64,000 nucleotides of DNA. Origin: Paenibacillus tyrphae (GTDB lineage: Bacteria; Bacillota; Bacilli; Paenibacillales; NBRC-103111). The notes beneath the pieces are model-generated. The model saw only the letters and a program-made list of their open reading frames with translations, made no database searches and was not told where the DNA came from. The stretch lies in the NCBI RefSeq assembly GCF_024158745.1, contig NZ_JAMZAW010000008.1, positions 1 through 64,000 of the forward strand, given 5' to 3'. Each line of letters starts with the position of its first letter. Position 1 is the stretch's first letter. The position numbers and the translations under genes were made by a program. Below, piece by piece: positions 1 through 8,950 of the stretch.

Positions 1-1704
1 ACCGGTGCTCAAGGACCTCAAGGCGACCAAGGGCCGCAAGGTGCTACTGGCGTTCAAGGACCTCAAGGAGACCAAGGACCTCAAGGTGCTACTGGCGCTC
101 AAGGACCTCAGGGCGATCAAGGGCCGCAAGGTGCTACTGGCGCTCAAGGACCTCAGGGTGATCAAGGACCGCAAGGTGCTACGGGTGCTCAAGGACCTCA
201 GGGTGATCAAGGACCGCAAGGTGCTACGGGTGCTCAAGGACCTCAAGGCGATCAAGGACCGCAAGGTGCTACCGGCGCTACTGGTGCTCAAGGGCCTCAA
301 GGCGACCAAGGACCGCAAGGTGCTACCGGCGCTACTGGTGCTCAAGGACCTCAAGGCGATCAAGGACCGCAAGGTGCTACCGGCGCTACTGGTGCTCAAG
401 GGCCTCAAGGCGACCAAGGACCGCAAGGTGCTACTGGCGCTACTGGTGCTCATGGACCTCAAGGCGATCAAGGACCGCAAGGTGCTACCGGCGCTACTGG
501 TGCTCAAGGGCCTCAAGGCGATCAAGGACCACAAGGTGTTACCGGCGCTACTGGTGCTCAAGGGCCTCAAGGCGACCAAGGACCGCAAGGTGCTACTGGC
601 GCTACTGGTGATCAAGGGCCTCAGGGCGACCAAGGACCGCAAGGTGCTACTGGCGCTACTGGTGATCAAGGGCCTCAGGGCGAACAAGGACCGCAAGGTG
701 CTACCGGTGCTACGGGTGCTCAAGGGCCTCAGGGCGACCAAGGACCGCAAGGTGCTACTGGCGCTACTGGTGATCAAGGGCCTCAGGGCGACCAAGGACC
801 GCAAGGTGCTACCGGTGCTACGGGTGCTCAAGGACCTCAGGGCGATCAAGGACCGCAAGGTGCTACTGGCGCTACCGGCGATCAAGGGCCTCAGGGCGAC
901 CAAGGACCGCAAGGTGCTACTGGCGCTACTGGTGCTCAAGGACCTCAAGGCGATCAAGGACCGCAAGGTGCTACCGGCGCTACTGGTGCTCAAGGGCCTC
1001 AGGGCGAACAAGGACCGCAAGGTGCTACTGGCGCTACGGGTGATCAAGGGCCTCAGGGCGAACAAGGACCGCAAGGTGCTACCGGTGCTACTGGTGCTCA
1101 AGGACCTCAGGGCGATCAAGGACCGCAAGGTGCTACTGGCGCTACCGGCGATCAAGGGCCTCAAGGCGAACAAGGACCGCAAGGTGCTACTGGCGCTACT
1201 GGTGCTCAAGGACCGCAGGGCGACCAAGGGCCGCAAGGTGCTACCGGCGCTACTGGTGCTCAAGGACCTCAAGGCGATCAAGGACCGCAAGGTGCTACCG
1301 GCGCTACTGGTGCTCAAGGGCCTCAAGGCGATCAAGGACCGCAAGGTGCTACTGGCGCTACCGGTGATCAAGGACCTCAAGGCGACCAAGGACCGCAAGG
1401 TGCTACCGGCGCTACTGGTGCTCAAGGACCTCAAGGCGACCAAGGACCGCAAGGTGCTACTGGCGCTACTGGTGCTCAAGGACCTCAGGGCGAACAAGGA
1501 CCGCAAGGTGTTACCGGCGCTACTGGCGCTCAAGGGCCGCAAGGTGCTACTGGTGCAACCGGTGCTGCTGGTGCTCAAGGGCCTCAAGGCGATCAAGGAC
1601 CGCAAGGTGCTACTGGTGCTCAAGGGCCTCAAGGTGAAACCGGTGCAACCGGTGCTACTGGCGCTCAAGGACCGCAAGGCGAACAAGGACCGCAAGGGCC
1701 GCTT
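1..1704 (+). repeat. Tandem 45/54-bp coding repeat
   Basis: Near-identical units of 45 bp (first ~240 bases) and then mostly 54 bp fill the collagen-like gene. The two unit types differ by one GCTACTGGT-type triplet. Nearly identical synonymous codons across units point to recent expansion by slippage or unequal recombination, so length variation between strains and assembly collapse are both likely here. Confidence 0.95.
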
Positions 1705-1707
1705 TAA
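1..1707 (+). CDS. Collagen-like Gly-X-Y repeat protein, 3' part
   Basis: Reading from base 1 gives 568 codons of unbroken Gly-X-Y pattern ending in TAA at 1705-1707. There is no start codon, so the gene begins before the window. The first few units are 15 residues ([15 protein letters not shown], 45 bp); later ones are mostly 18 residues (one extra GAT, 54 bp), about thirty units in all. The X and Y positions are dominated by P/Q, D/Q and A/T, so the chain is very Gln-rich. Bacterial collagen-like proteins form triple helices, and in spore formers they often lie on the exosporium or cell surface (BclA family). No globular C-terminal trimerisation domain follows the repeat. The decayed rhamnose and glycosyltransferase genes downstream fit a formerly glycosylated surface fibre. 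Surface role is inferred; the collagen nature is seen directly. Confidence 0.9.
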   Translation, partial: TGAQGPQGDQGPQGATGVQGPQGDQGPQGATGAQGPQGDQGPQGATGAQGPQGDQGPQGATGAQGPQGDQGPQGATGAQGPQGDQGPQGATGATGAQGPQGDQGPQGATGATGAQGPQGDQGPQGATGATGAQGPQGDQGPQGATGATGAHGPQGDQGPQGATGATGAQGPQGDQGPQGVTGATGAQGPQGDQGPQGATGATGDQGPQGDQGPQGATGATGDQGPQGEQGPQGATGATGAQGPQGDQGPQGATGATGDQGPQGDQGPQGATGATGAQGPQGDQGPQGATGATGDQGPQGDQGPQGATGATGAQGPQGDQGPQGATGATGAQGPQGEQGPQGATGATGDQGPQGEQGPQGATGATGAQGPQGDQGPQGATGATGDQGPQGEQGPQGATGATGAQGPQGDQGPQGATGATGAQGPQGDQGPQGATGATGAQGPQGDQGPQGATGATGDQGPQGDQGPQGATGATGAQGPQGDQGPQGATGATGAQGPQGEQGPQGVTGATGAQGPQGATGATGAAGAQGPQGDQGPQGATGAQGPQGETGATGATGAQGPQGEQGPQGPL

Positions 1708-1769
1708 GGCGAAACTTGTGCATCCGGCCGTATGATCTTTATTTATAACAGATAAGTTCCGTCAATATG

Positions 1770-1808
1770 AACTGGCTGTCGAGGGCTTCTCTCGACAGCC
1801 AGTTTTTT
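1770..1808 (+). terminator. Rho-independent terminator after the collagen-like gene
   Basis: A perfect 14-bp stem (AACTGGCTGTCGAG with its complement), a 7-base loop and a run of six T form a strong intrinsic terminator 62 bases after the collagen stop codon. The transcript of the collagen-like gene therefore ends before the glycosyltransferase remnant. Confidence 0.9.
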
Positions 1809-1820
1809 AATCTATAGCTC

Positions 1821-2540
1821 GGAAACTGTAAAAAACGAGGGATACATCGTGATCAATCCTATACCTTTATCACCAAACGTTGGAAAATTTGCCTTTGCAT
1901 GATTATCAAAAATGAATGGCGAATTATTGCAAGATGCTTGGATGCAGCAAAATCCATCATCGATTACGTTTCGATTTACGATACAGGCTCTACAGACGGA
2001 ACACAGCAAATTATTGGAAATCCTTGCACAGAGCGCGGCATACCCGGCACCGTTTACTTTGAGCCTTTTCAGAATCTTACCAAAGGTCGATTATCTGCTC
2101 CTACTTGAGCAGAATATCCACCGTTCCCGGCTGCGTGGTGATTATCTCGGGGACAAAAGGAAAGCTCGACCATTTATCTGGCACAAACGTATTTCTGTTG
2201 GCGAACCATGCTTCAACCTTGCATGGACAAACGATTAAAGAAGGTGGAACAACGTCCACCATTGCATTTTCCATATTTGTTGAACCAGCAGGAAGAGCAG
2301 TATGTACCATCTCGCCCGAGGCAAGGAAAATCCATGATTGAGCATGACGTTCAGATTATGGCGTTTATAAGTACCTGCCGGACTAAGAGCTTGTCCTTTG
2401 TGCTTTTCACATTGACCATAAGCGGTTATTGGGCCGTGAAGCCGCTGTCCGGCTGCAATCGATTACGGAGCATTTGCCGGCCTCTATCGCATTAGTGCCA
2501 ACTATTACAGGCAACTGTGCTTCCCTAAACAACAAAAAGG
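1821..2540 (+). pseudogene. Decayed family 2 glycosyltransferase with TPR-type C-terminus
   Basis: Pieces of one glycosyltransferase are spread over different frames. From about 1884 one frame reads KICLCMIIKNE, then RCLDAAKSIIDYVS and DTGSTDGTQQII, the nucleotide-binding core of TPR-containing GT2 proteins. At 2089-2109 DYLLLLE appears in another frame, at 2175-2198 YLAQTYFC (the TPR part), and at 2479-2514 GLYRISANYYRQ. Frames are joined by stops and shifts, the N-terminus has no start codon or ribosome binding site, and large parts are missing. The intact family adds sugars to peptides or surface glycans. It most likely once worked with the neighbouring collagen-like and rfb genes. No product is expected. 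Confidence 0.75.
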
Positions 2541-2677
2541 CAGATAATAGCCTGCCTTTGCTGATAACGCAGTATCGCTTAGTGTACAGCCCCTGTCTGA
2601 TGTTTGCAAAGAATGTGCAAGAATATCTTATGCGCGAGAGGGCGGGAACTCGGCAGCGACAGAATCCGCGCGCACTC

Positions 2678-3262
2678 CTAAGTGACGAATTGGCAAAACA
2701 AAGCAAACCTTGAATGGCCGGAAGCTTGCGCAGATAAATGGCAGGCCAAGCCCTCCTGATCTGGCTTCCTACATAACAACTCGCGATAAAGACCTGTTAC
2801 GCATGGCGCATTGTCCTGACGGAGCAGCCCGCGCAGCAACGTCCCGATGGTCGGCGCTTCGTACATTAAATTCGACAGTTGAAACCAGGAAGTTACCCAG
2901 GCGGCCTCTTCGCTAAAAACGACCGTTTCGAACGGCTTTATCCGGGAAACCGTCCCATACAGAAGATCGGCCGCATGCTCCCGCATCCCCTCTGGGTCCG
3001 GCTGCCTATGCAGCATTTCCCAGTATAGCTGTTCGATGAACTGCGTTTCCGGACCGATAGTCCGGTAACAGACAACCTCCAGCGCAAGGAAGGGTCGTTT
3101 TTGAGCGAATAAATCGTCTTCGAAAAATCAGTTACGGTCTTAACTTTTGCCGCCAAGACCGAGGGAATGCTTAAAGCTCATCTTCGACGTGCTGTCGTAG
3201 AAAGGAAAATCCTGTACATCTCCCCCGTTCGGAACAATGCGGATTTTCTGTCCGAACAACTA
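2678..3262 (-). pseudogene. Broken DUF4214-type gene
   Basis: On the minus strand a frame from about 3126 down to 2678 reads FEDDLFAQKRPFLALEVV, then QFIEQLYWEMLHRQPDPEG and, 70 residues later, GLYRELLCRKPDQEG. The last two are copies of the DUF4214 signature (Y-x-x-L-L-x-R-x-P-D-x-x-G), common in surface and glycosylation loci. An in-frame TGA lies just upstream, near 3126-3131. A further coherent stretch in a shifted frame (3262-3140, containing KIRIVPNGGDVQDFPFYD) ends in TAA at 3140. The gene is therefore interrupted at least twice. I infer a dead relative of DUF4214 proteins; the identity of the upstream stretch is unknown. Confidence 0.6.
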
Positions 3263-3287
3263 ATATAACCGCTCCAATCGACATTTG

Positions 3288-3696
3288 TCACTGGAAAGGT
3301 CCGTAGTTATTCGAGCTGCGGGTGACGATCACGGGGAAACCGTACGTTTCGAAGTACGCGCGGGTAAGCAGATCCGCCTCCGCCATGCTTGCCGAGTAAG
3401 GACTGTTAGGAGCAAGCGGCGCCGTCTTCGTAAAGAGCCCCTCCGGCTGAAGCGTACCATACATCTCGTCGGTGGAAATTTGAATAAGCCGGGCAACACC
3501 CTGCCGCCGTGCCGCTTCCAGCAGCACTTGCGTTCCAAGAACGTTTGTTCTGACGCCCCTCTTCCACATCATCCAGGTTGCGCAAATCGCCCGCATAGGT
3601 CAGCAGATCGAGATTGACGACGATACGCTCCCGCCAGTAACGCACGAAATTACTGCCAATGAACCCCATCCCGTCGGTTACAAGGACCCGCCTCAT
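3288..3696 (-). pseudogene. rfbB: dTDP-glucose 4,6-dehydratase remnant
   Basis: The start (MRRVLVTDGMGFIGSNF, a degenerate Rossmann motif) overlaps the rfbA stop as ATGA. About 46 residues later, near 3558, the sense frame changes. The next frame reads RTNVLGTQVLLEAARRQ, STDEMYG and YSASMAEAD and stops after NNYGPFQ with TGA. Compared with the ~340-residue family, about 45-50 residues are missing internally (the region holding the conserved AAESHVD), as is the whole second half. The catalytic YxxxK lysine is Met (YSASM). The intact enzyme makes dTDP-4-keto-6-deoxyglucose in the rhamnose pathway. This copy cannot. Confidence 0.85.
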
Positions 3697-4415
3697 GACG
3701 AGGCCTCCCCTGCCATTCTTTGGGCGGCCTCCCTGAACGAAAGGTGGGTTCCCGCATCAATCCACCATCCGCTCAGAATGCCGTAGGAGAGCATGCCACG
3801 GGTCGCATACATATTGTTCACATCAGTAATTTCCATTTCGCCTCTCGCGGAAGGCCGGACCGTTCGGATGATGTCAAACACCCCGGCGTCGAACATATAG
3901 ATGCCGGTCACGCAGTAGGACGATTTCGGCAATTTCGGCTTCTCCTCAATCCGCACAATGCGCGAGCCGTCCATCACCGGTACTCCGTACCTGCAGGGAT
4001 CTTCAACTTCTTTTAAGAACACGCGGGCTTGCTCCGGCTGCTCCCTGAAGCGGGCAAATTCCTCCGTCAGCGAGTCTTCGAACAGGTTGTCGCCGAGAAG
4101 CACAACGAATTTTTCCCCGGGATTCACGAAGTCCTCTGCCAAGGCAAGAGCCTGAGCGATGCCTCCCGGCTCTTCCTGCACTTTAAACGACATACGGACG
4201 TTCCACTCCCGGCCGCTGCCGATATAGTCCATAAACAATCCGCCGGAATGTTTTCCAGTAACGAGCAAAATATCGCAGATTCCCGCCTCGGCCATTTTGG
4301 AAATCGCATAATGAATCATCGGGTAAGGACCGACAGGCAATAGATGCTTATTAAGAAACCGGGTCATCGGCTTTAACCGGGTACCTGATCCTCCGGCAAG
4401 AATAACTCCTTTCAT
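3693..4415 (-). CDS. rfbA: Glucose-1-phosphate thymidylyltransferase
   Basis: The 240-residue product matches the nucleotidyltransferase that makes dTDP-glucose from dTTP and glucose-1-phosphate, the first rhamnose precursor step. Visible motifs are GVILAGGSGTRL at the N-terminus (nucleotide binding), LLGDNLFED, EEKPKLPKS, and WWIDAGTH near the end. It is at the short end of the family. ATG 4415 is preceded by AAAGGGG (4427-4432). A TTG directly upstream (4418) is an alternative start with tighter spacing. The gene is intact although its partner rfbB, which overlaps its stop codon, is broken. Its product may now feed another dTDP-sugar pathway, or the gene may be recently orphaned. Confidence 0.9.
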   Translation of the reverse strand: MKGVILAGGSGTRLKPMTRFLNKHLLPVGPYPMIHYAISKMAEAGICDILLVTGKHSGGLFMDYIGSGREWNVRMSFKVQEEPGGIAQALALAEDFVNPGEKFVVLLGDNLFEDSLTEEFARFREQPEQARVFLKEVEDPCRYGVPVMDGSRIVRIEEKPKLPKSSYCVTGIYMFDAGVFDIIRTVRPSARGEMEITDVNNMYATRGMLSYGILSGWWIDAGTHLSFREAAQRMAGEASS

Positions 4416-4654
4416 CAAGCGGCCGCCCCTTTCTGCACAATGGTTGACATATTTTTTAGCATAGTTAAATGATATGCTCCCATTGATAGAAGCTTATGGA
4501 CGCTTATCGCATAAGGCGAAAAAATTGGCTCTTATCCTTGCTGGCGTGGTAGGCGGGAACACTTCGCATACTCCTTTTCCCTCTTTCTCATTTTGCATCA
4601 ACCGCTGTGCTTGCCGTTTCTACCGTAGTTTTGTGTTACCTTTTCTTTATCAAA

Positions 4655-4693
4655 GGAAAAGCATCCCCAACCGCGATTGCGGTTAGAAATGCT
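4655..4693 (-). terminator. Terminator of the acylase gene
   Basis: On the minus strand AGCAT and AACCGC pair with GCGGTT and ATGCT around a four-base loop, followed by TTTTCCTTT. The stem has a small internal bulge. It lies about 20 bases after the acylase stop codon. Confidence 0.7.
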
Positions 4694-4713
4694 CCTCACC
4701 TTGCTCCCCTCCT

Positions 4714-7107
4714 CTAGCGCGGACGGAGGACAAGCGTCGCTTTCGTATGAGCCGCAACATCCGCCTCATCGAAATACATGGTTTTGTAGCGCCCGGTGAG
4801 CCACATCGAGGTTTGATCCGAATAATGCGCGCTCCCGAGCTGACCGGAGGCTCCCATGATCATAATCTCCTCCGATGCTTTTAAGTTGGAGAGGTCGGCC
4901 GTAAAGCGCCATGGGGCCCCGACAACTACCTCGTAGGGCCACTCTTTGCGTGTGTAGGAGGCAGCGCCGACGGTAACGTTGCTTCCGCCGTACGGGTGCG
5001 GACCGTCATTAAACATCAGATTGAGCGGTTTCATCGCGCCGAGCGGATGCTTGAACGTCAGCGTATGAATCGCTCCCCACACCCATTTTTCCTGCTTGCC
5101 GCCAAACTGCTGCTCCAAGAGGCGCAGAGCCTCCTTGAAGCCGTCAAGCAGCGCCTGCTCGATCGTGCCGTCAGTGCCTGCCAGCCATTTGCTGTTTTTG
5201 CCCGCGAACAGCTCGTTTATCGCTCTGCCACTCAATCCGGTAGACAGGAAATCGGCGTAGAGAGTCGGTCCAAGCTGGGGCTCGAGCAGCTTCTGCATCG
5301 TCTTGTTCAGCGTGGTGTGGAATAGGGACGGACCGACCAGATCGGGGGCGTCGACCGGGTCCTGCATCCATTCCTCCAGCGTACGCAGCGCCTGCTGCTG
5401 GGACGCGTTCCAGGAGCCCCGCTTCAAAATGGGCAGCCAAATATCCCGATACTGGACCGCCTGCAGGTTTTCCCAGTCCCCCTGGATACGCTGCATGTCT
5501 TGCAGCGTCAATCGCGCTTTCTCCCGCAGCATCTCGTGAATCCGGTCGGCGCGATACGATTCCGACCAGTTGCTGGTAATAAAATACGGGTACTTGTCAT
5601 CAACCACACGGTTGTTGGCAGTGGCAATGTAACCTTCTGAAGGATTCCAGGCGTGCGGCAGTTCCTCCCATGGGATATATGATTTCCACTCGTACTCGTC
5701 GGTCCAGCCGGGCACCGGCTGCATGCCGTCCCCCTTAGCGCGGATCGGAATCCGACCGTTTGCCCGCCAGCCAATGTTCCCTTGATCGTCCGCATACACA
5801 ATGTTCTGGGCGGGCGCGGCAAAAAGACGCATCGCTTGTTCAAATTCGCCGTGGTTTTTGGCTTTGTTCATCATCAGCCAGGCGGTGATCTCATTGCCGG
5901 GTCCGGTGTCATAGGCGGTCCATCGGAGAGCCAGAGGCTGGCCGATCTGTTCCGACAAACCGATTTCCTTGACGATGTCCGTAATAATGGGGCCGTGCCG
6001 GGTGATTACCGTTTCGCCCCGAACGGGCTCCGCTCTTCCCTTGACGCGATACATTTCTTCAATCACGATGGCGTCTTCGTAACGGCCCGCATATTCGAAC
6101 TGGTGCGGATTGTTGGGATTCGGCTTCTCCATGTACAGGTCCTGCACGTCAGGGTTCAAGTTGGTAAAGCCCCAGGCGATGTGCTCGTTATGCCCGGCTA
6201 CGACACCCGGCAGCCCCGGGAAAACTACACCAGTTACGCTGTACTGCCCGGAGACGGTCAGATGATTTTGGTAAAAAATTGAAGGAGCGCCCAACTGCAA
6301 ATGCATATCGTTGGCGAGCAGCGGCTTGCCGGTTACGCTCTTGCTTCCAGCAACTACCCAGTTGTTGCTGCCGAGCCCCTCGCCGGGAATGCCGTATCGG
6401 CGCGATGCGTCAATCAGGCCGACGAGCTTCCGCGCGTCCCCGTCCTTCAGAGAGACGGCTCCTCCTTCAACCGGCCTGATCTCCGGGAAGAGCGATTGCG
6501 TCTTGTCGAAGCCGAGCTTCTTCAAGGCCGAACTTACGAACAGCTCCGTAACGGCGTTATCGCCCAGATACCATGCCATGTTCTTGCCGATGGCGATCGA
6601 ATCGATGATCCGCCATGGCTCGAAAGGCGCGCCGGTCAATGTATACTCGATCGGCAGCGGGCCCGTTTCCCGAAAAGCGTTGACGCCGTCCGCATAGGCC
6701 TGCAGCGCTTCCTTGGTCCGTTCGTCCAGCTTCGGAAGCAGTTGGTCGGCCATTCGTTTGAACCCGATCGTGCGGTTAAACCGGTCCTGCGGCAGCAAGG
6801 CTTCGCCGAACACTTCGGCCAGCGTTCCGCTGACGGAACGACGCGCCAGCTCCATCTGCCAAAGGCGGTCCTGAGCATGGACATACCCTTGAGCAAACAT
6901 TAAATCACGCTCGTTCGCAGCGTAAATGTGCGGAATCCCGTAATCGTCCCGCATGACGGACACCGGCTTGGATACGCTCAAAATCAGTTCGCCGTCGGTC
7001 TTCGCGAGCGCATGGCGGACAAACCAATAGCTGCCTCCGCTTGCGATGGCCCCTAACGCCAAAACACCGGATAAAGAGAACAGCAGTATTTTTTTCGCTT
7101 TGGACAA
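4714..7107 (-). CDS. Penicillin acylase family Ntn-hydrolase
   Basis: The 797-residue precursor has an N-terminal hydrophobic segment (residues ~7-28) that is a signal peptide or membrane anchor, so the enzyme acts outside the membrane. The family signatures are present: DDYGIPHIYA, AQGYVHAQDRLWQMEL and the autocleavage site GLGSNNWVV, whose Ser247 would become the N-terminal nucleophile of the beta chain. The split into alpha chain, spacer and beta chain and the total length fit penicillin G and homoserine-lactone acylases. The substrate (beta-lactam side chain, acyl-homoserine lactone or another amide) cannot be read from sequence. The start ATG has GGGGGAGG just upstream. It is monocistronic, divergent from the ger operon, with a terminator downstream. 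Confidence 0.9.
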   Translation of the reverse strand: MSKAKKILLFSLSGVLALGAIASGGSYWFVRHALAKTDGELILSVSKPVSVMRDDYGIPHIYAANERDLMFAQGYVHAQDRLWQMELARRSVSGTLAEVFGEALLPQDRFNRTIGFKRMADQLLPKLDERTKEALQAYADGVNAFRETGPLPIEYTLTGAPFEPWRIIDSIAIGKNMAWYLGDNAVTELFVSSALKKLGFDKTQSLFPEIRPVEGGAVSLKDGDARKLVGLIDASRRYGIPGEGLGSNNWVVAGSKSVTGKPLLANDMHLQLGAPSIFYQNHLTVSGQYSVTGVVFPGLPGVVAGHNEHIAWGFTNLNPDVQDLYMEKPNPNNPHQFEYAGRYEDAIVIEEMYRVKGRAEPVRGETVITRHGPIITDIVKEIGLSEQIGQPLALRWTAYDTGPGNEITAWLMMNKAKNHGEFEQAMRLFAAPAQNIVYADDQGNIGWRANGRIPIRAKGDGMQPVPGWTDEYEWKSYIPWEELPHAWNPSEGYIATANNRVVDDKYPYFITSNWSESYRADRIHEMLREKARLTLQDMQRIQGDWENLQAVQYRDIWLPILKRGSWNASQQQALRTLEEWMQDPVDAPDLVGPSLFHTTLNKTMQKLLEPQLGPTLYADFLSTGLSGRAINELFAGKNSKWLAGTDGTIEQALLDGFKEALRLLEQQFGGKQEKWVWGAIHTLTFKHPLGAMKPLNLMFNDGPHPYGGSNVTVGAASYTRKEWPYEVVVGAPWRFTADLSNLKASEEIMIMGASGQLGSAHYSDQTSMWLTGRYKTMYFDEADVAAHTKATLVLRPR

Positions 7108-7245
7108 GTGAACCTCCCCCTTTAATGAATGAATGATCAGTCCTTCGATTAGGCCAATATATTTCTATATATTCCCATATGGATTTATTTTTCCTATTCT
7201 CCGCATTTTTTGTTCTTCCTTGCCTCGTCTAACGGAAGCCGAACA

Positions 7246-7276
7246 TACATACTTTGCCAATCCTCCGTTCATACTA
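7246..7276 (+). promoter_or_regulatory. Sigma-G-like promoter of the ger operon
   Basis: TACATA (7246-7251), an 18-base spacer and CATACTA (7270-7276) lie 35 bases before the GTG start. The -10 matches the forespore sigma-G consensus exactly and the -35 differs at one base from TGCATA-type sites. Germinant receptor operons are known sigma-G targets. Predicted only. Confidence 0.55.
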
Positions 7277-7310
7277 ATTTTCAAACGCTGGAAAAAAGAA
7301 GGCGATCGCG

Positions 7311-8900
7311 GTGCTGCTCCTGACTTTTTTATCGTTGCTTCGCAAGTCCAAGCGGCCGAAGTCCGAGTCGGCTTCTGCTCCGCCCCCGCCGTCACAGCCG
7401 AGCGGACGTCTGTCTTCCCGTCTGGAAGACAATCTGGACGAGCTGCGCCGGGTGTTCGGCAACAGCTCGGACGTCATTTTTCGCGAATTCACACTGGGAG
7501 CCTCGGGCGAAACGAAAGCAGCCGTCGTGTACACCGAATGTATTGCTAACAGCGAAATCGTGCAGCGGCTGCTCGAAAACCTGATGATCCAAGCCAGGGA
7601 AGTCGGGATCTCAGATGCCGCGGCCTCGCAGCCGTCGGGAATGGAGCGGCTGCTCCAGTTCACCGTCACGGTCGCATCCGCGAGAATCGAGACCGAGCTG
7701 GCGGCCTTGACCGGGAATATGCTGTCCGGACATACGATCGTGCTTCTGGACGGAGAGGCTGGCGCGCTTACGGTCGATACGAGACAGACGGAAGGCCGGG
7801 CGGTAAGCGAGTCGAACGTGCAGACGGTCGTCCGCGGTCCGCGGGATAGTTTTACCGAGTTAATCCGGATGAACACGACGCTGGTTCGCAGACGGATCAA
7901 GGACACGAGGCTTCGGGTGGAGAACGTACAGCTCGGCTGCGTGACCAGTACCGATGTCGCGTTGATGTACATTGACGGCATTGTGAATAAGAACGTGGTC
8001 GAGGAAGTGCGACAGCGATTAAAACGGATCGAAATCGACGGCATCCTGGAAAGCGGCAACATCGAAGAATTGATTCAGGACGAGACGTTTACGCCCTTTC
8101 CAACGATGTACAATACGGAGCGTCCCGATGTGGTCGCGGCGGGGCTGCTGGAAGGACGCGTCGCCATTCTGGTCGACGGAACCCCCGTAGCGCTGCTGGT
8201 CCCGGTCGTGTTCACGCAATTTTTCCAATCGGCCGAAGATTACTACAACCGATCGGATTTCGGATTTCTGCGCATGCTGCGCTTCGCCTCGCTGCTGATT
8301 TCCATGTTCGGTCCGGCGCTCTATATTGCGATCACAACCTACCATCAGGAGATGCTGCCTACCGTCCTTCTCGTAAGCTTGGCTGCCCAGCGGGAAGGCG
8401 TGCCGTTCCCGGCTTTTGTGGAAGCCTTCTTAATGGAAGCGACCTTTGAAATTTTGCGGGAAGCCGGGGTCCGGATGCCCCGGGCCATCGGCTCGGCCAT
8501 CTCCATTGTCGGCGCGCTCGTGCTGGGACAAGCCGCCGTCGAAGCCGGGTTCGTATCGGCCGCGATGGTTATTGTCGTTTCGATTACGGCGATTACCAGC
8601 TTTATCTTTCCTTCTTTTTCCATCTCGATTCCTGTACGTATTCTGCGCTTTCTGATGATGGCGGGAGCTTCCGTTTTCGGGCTGTACGGCATTTTCGTAT
8701 TGATGGTATTGATCGCGCTGCACATGTGCAGCCTGCGCTCCTTCGGCGTGCCCTATATGTCTCCCCTCGCGCCCTACAGCCGGAAGGAGCAGCAAGATAC
8801 ATTCTTCCGCTTCCCGCTATGGATGCAGCGCTCGCGTCCCCGTTTTCTCCGGCCCTCCGATAAGATCCGGGAACGGAAATCGGACACTTCTCCGAAGTAA
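7311..8900 (+). CDS. Spore germination receptor A subunit (GerA family)
   Basis: The 529-residue protein has the GerA/GerBA/GerKA layout: a hydrophilic N-terminal half (residues ~1-305; IFREFTLGASGETKAAVVY, and ALMYIDGIVNKNVVEEVRQR at ~220) and a C-terminal half with about five membrane segments (residues ~310-465, starting LRFASLLISMFGPALYIAIT). It is the A subunit of a germinant receptor in the spore inner membrane. The start is GTG 7311, about ten bases after AAGAAGG. It heads an operon with C, a small membrane gene, and B. The germinant is unknown. The symbol is left open because GerK, GerA and GerB types cannot be separated by eye. Confidence 0.95.
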   Translation: MLLLTFLSLLRKSKRPKSESASAPPPPSQPSGRLSSRLEDNLDELRRVFGNSSDVIFREFTLGASGETKAAVVYTECIANSEIVQRLLENLMIQAREVGISDAAASQPSGMERLLQFTVTVASARIETELAALTGNMLSGHTIVLLDGEAGALTVDTRQTEGRAVSESNVQTVVRGPRDSFTELIRMNTTLVRRRIKDTRLRVENVQLGCVTSTDVALMYIDGIVNKNVVEEVRQRLKRIEIDGILESGNIEELIQDETFTPFPTMYNTERPDVVAAGLLEGRVAILVDGTPVALLVPVVFTQFFQSAEDYYNRSDFGFLRMLRFASLLISMFGPALYIAITTYHQEMLPTVLLVSLAAQREGVPFPAFVEAFLMEATFEILREAGVRMPRAIGSAISIVGALVLGQAAVEAGFVSAAMVIVVSITAITSFIFPSFSISIPVRILRFLMMAGASVFGLYGIFVLMVLIALHMCSLRSFGVPYMSPLAPYSRKEQQDTFFRFPLWMQRSRPRFLRPSDKIRERKSDTSPK

Positions 8901-8950
8901 GCGCGCAGCGGGAAGCAACCGTGAAGGAAGTGAATTTGAGGGAAAGACTT

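Noticed and set aside
1..1700. Regular repeats suggestive of a CRISPR or satellite array
   Set aside because: The units have no spacers, are multiples of three bases and encode a continuous Gly-X-Y pattern.
5..1735. A 576-codon open frame rich in Lys, Leu and Val across the left edge
   Set aside because: It is the collagen gene read one frame off; the repeat has no stop in that frame by chance. The Gly-X-Y frame is the biological one.
3285..3617. Plus-strand ORF over the rfb region
   Set aside because: Antisense shadow of the rfbB remnant, with no ribosome binding site or family pattern.
4474..4686. A 70-codon ORF between rfbA and the acylase gene
   Set aside because: No ribosome binding site, no family resemblance, and it covers the acylase terminator.
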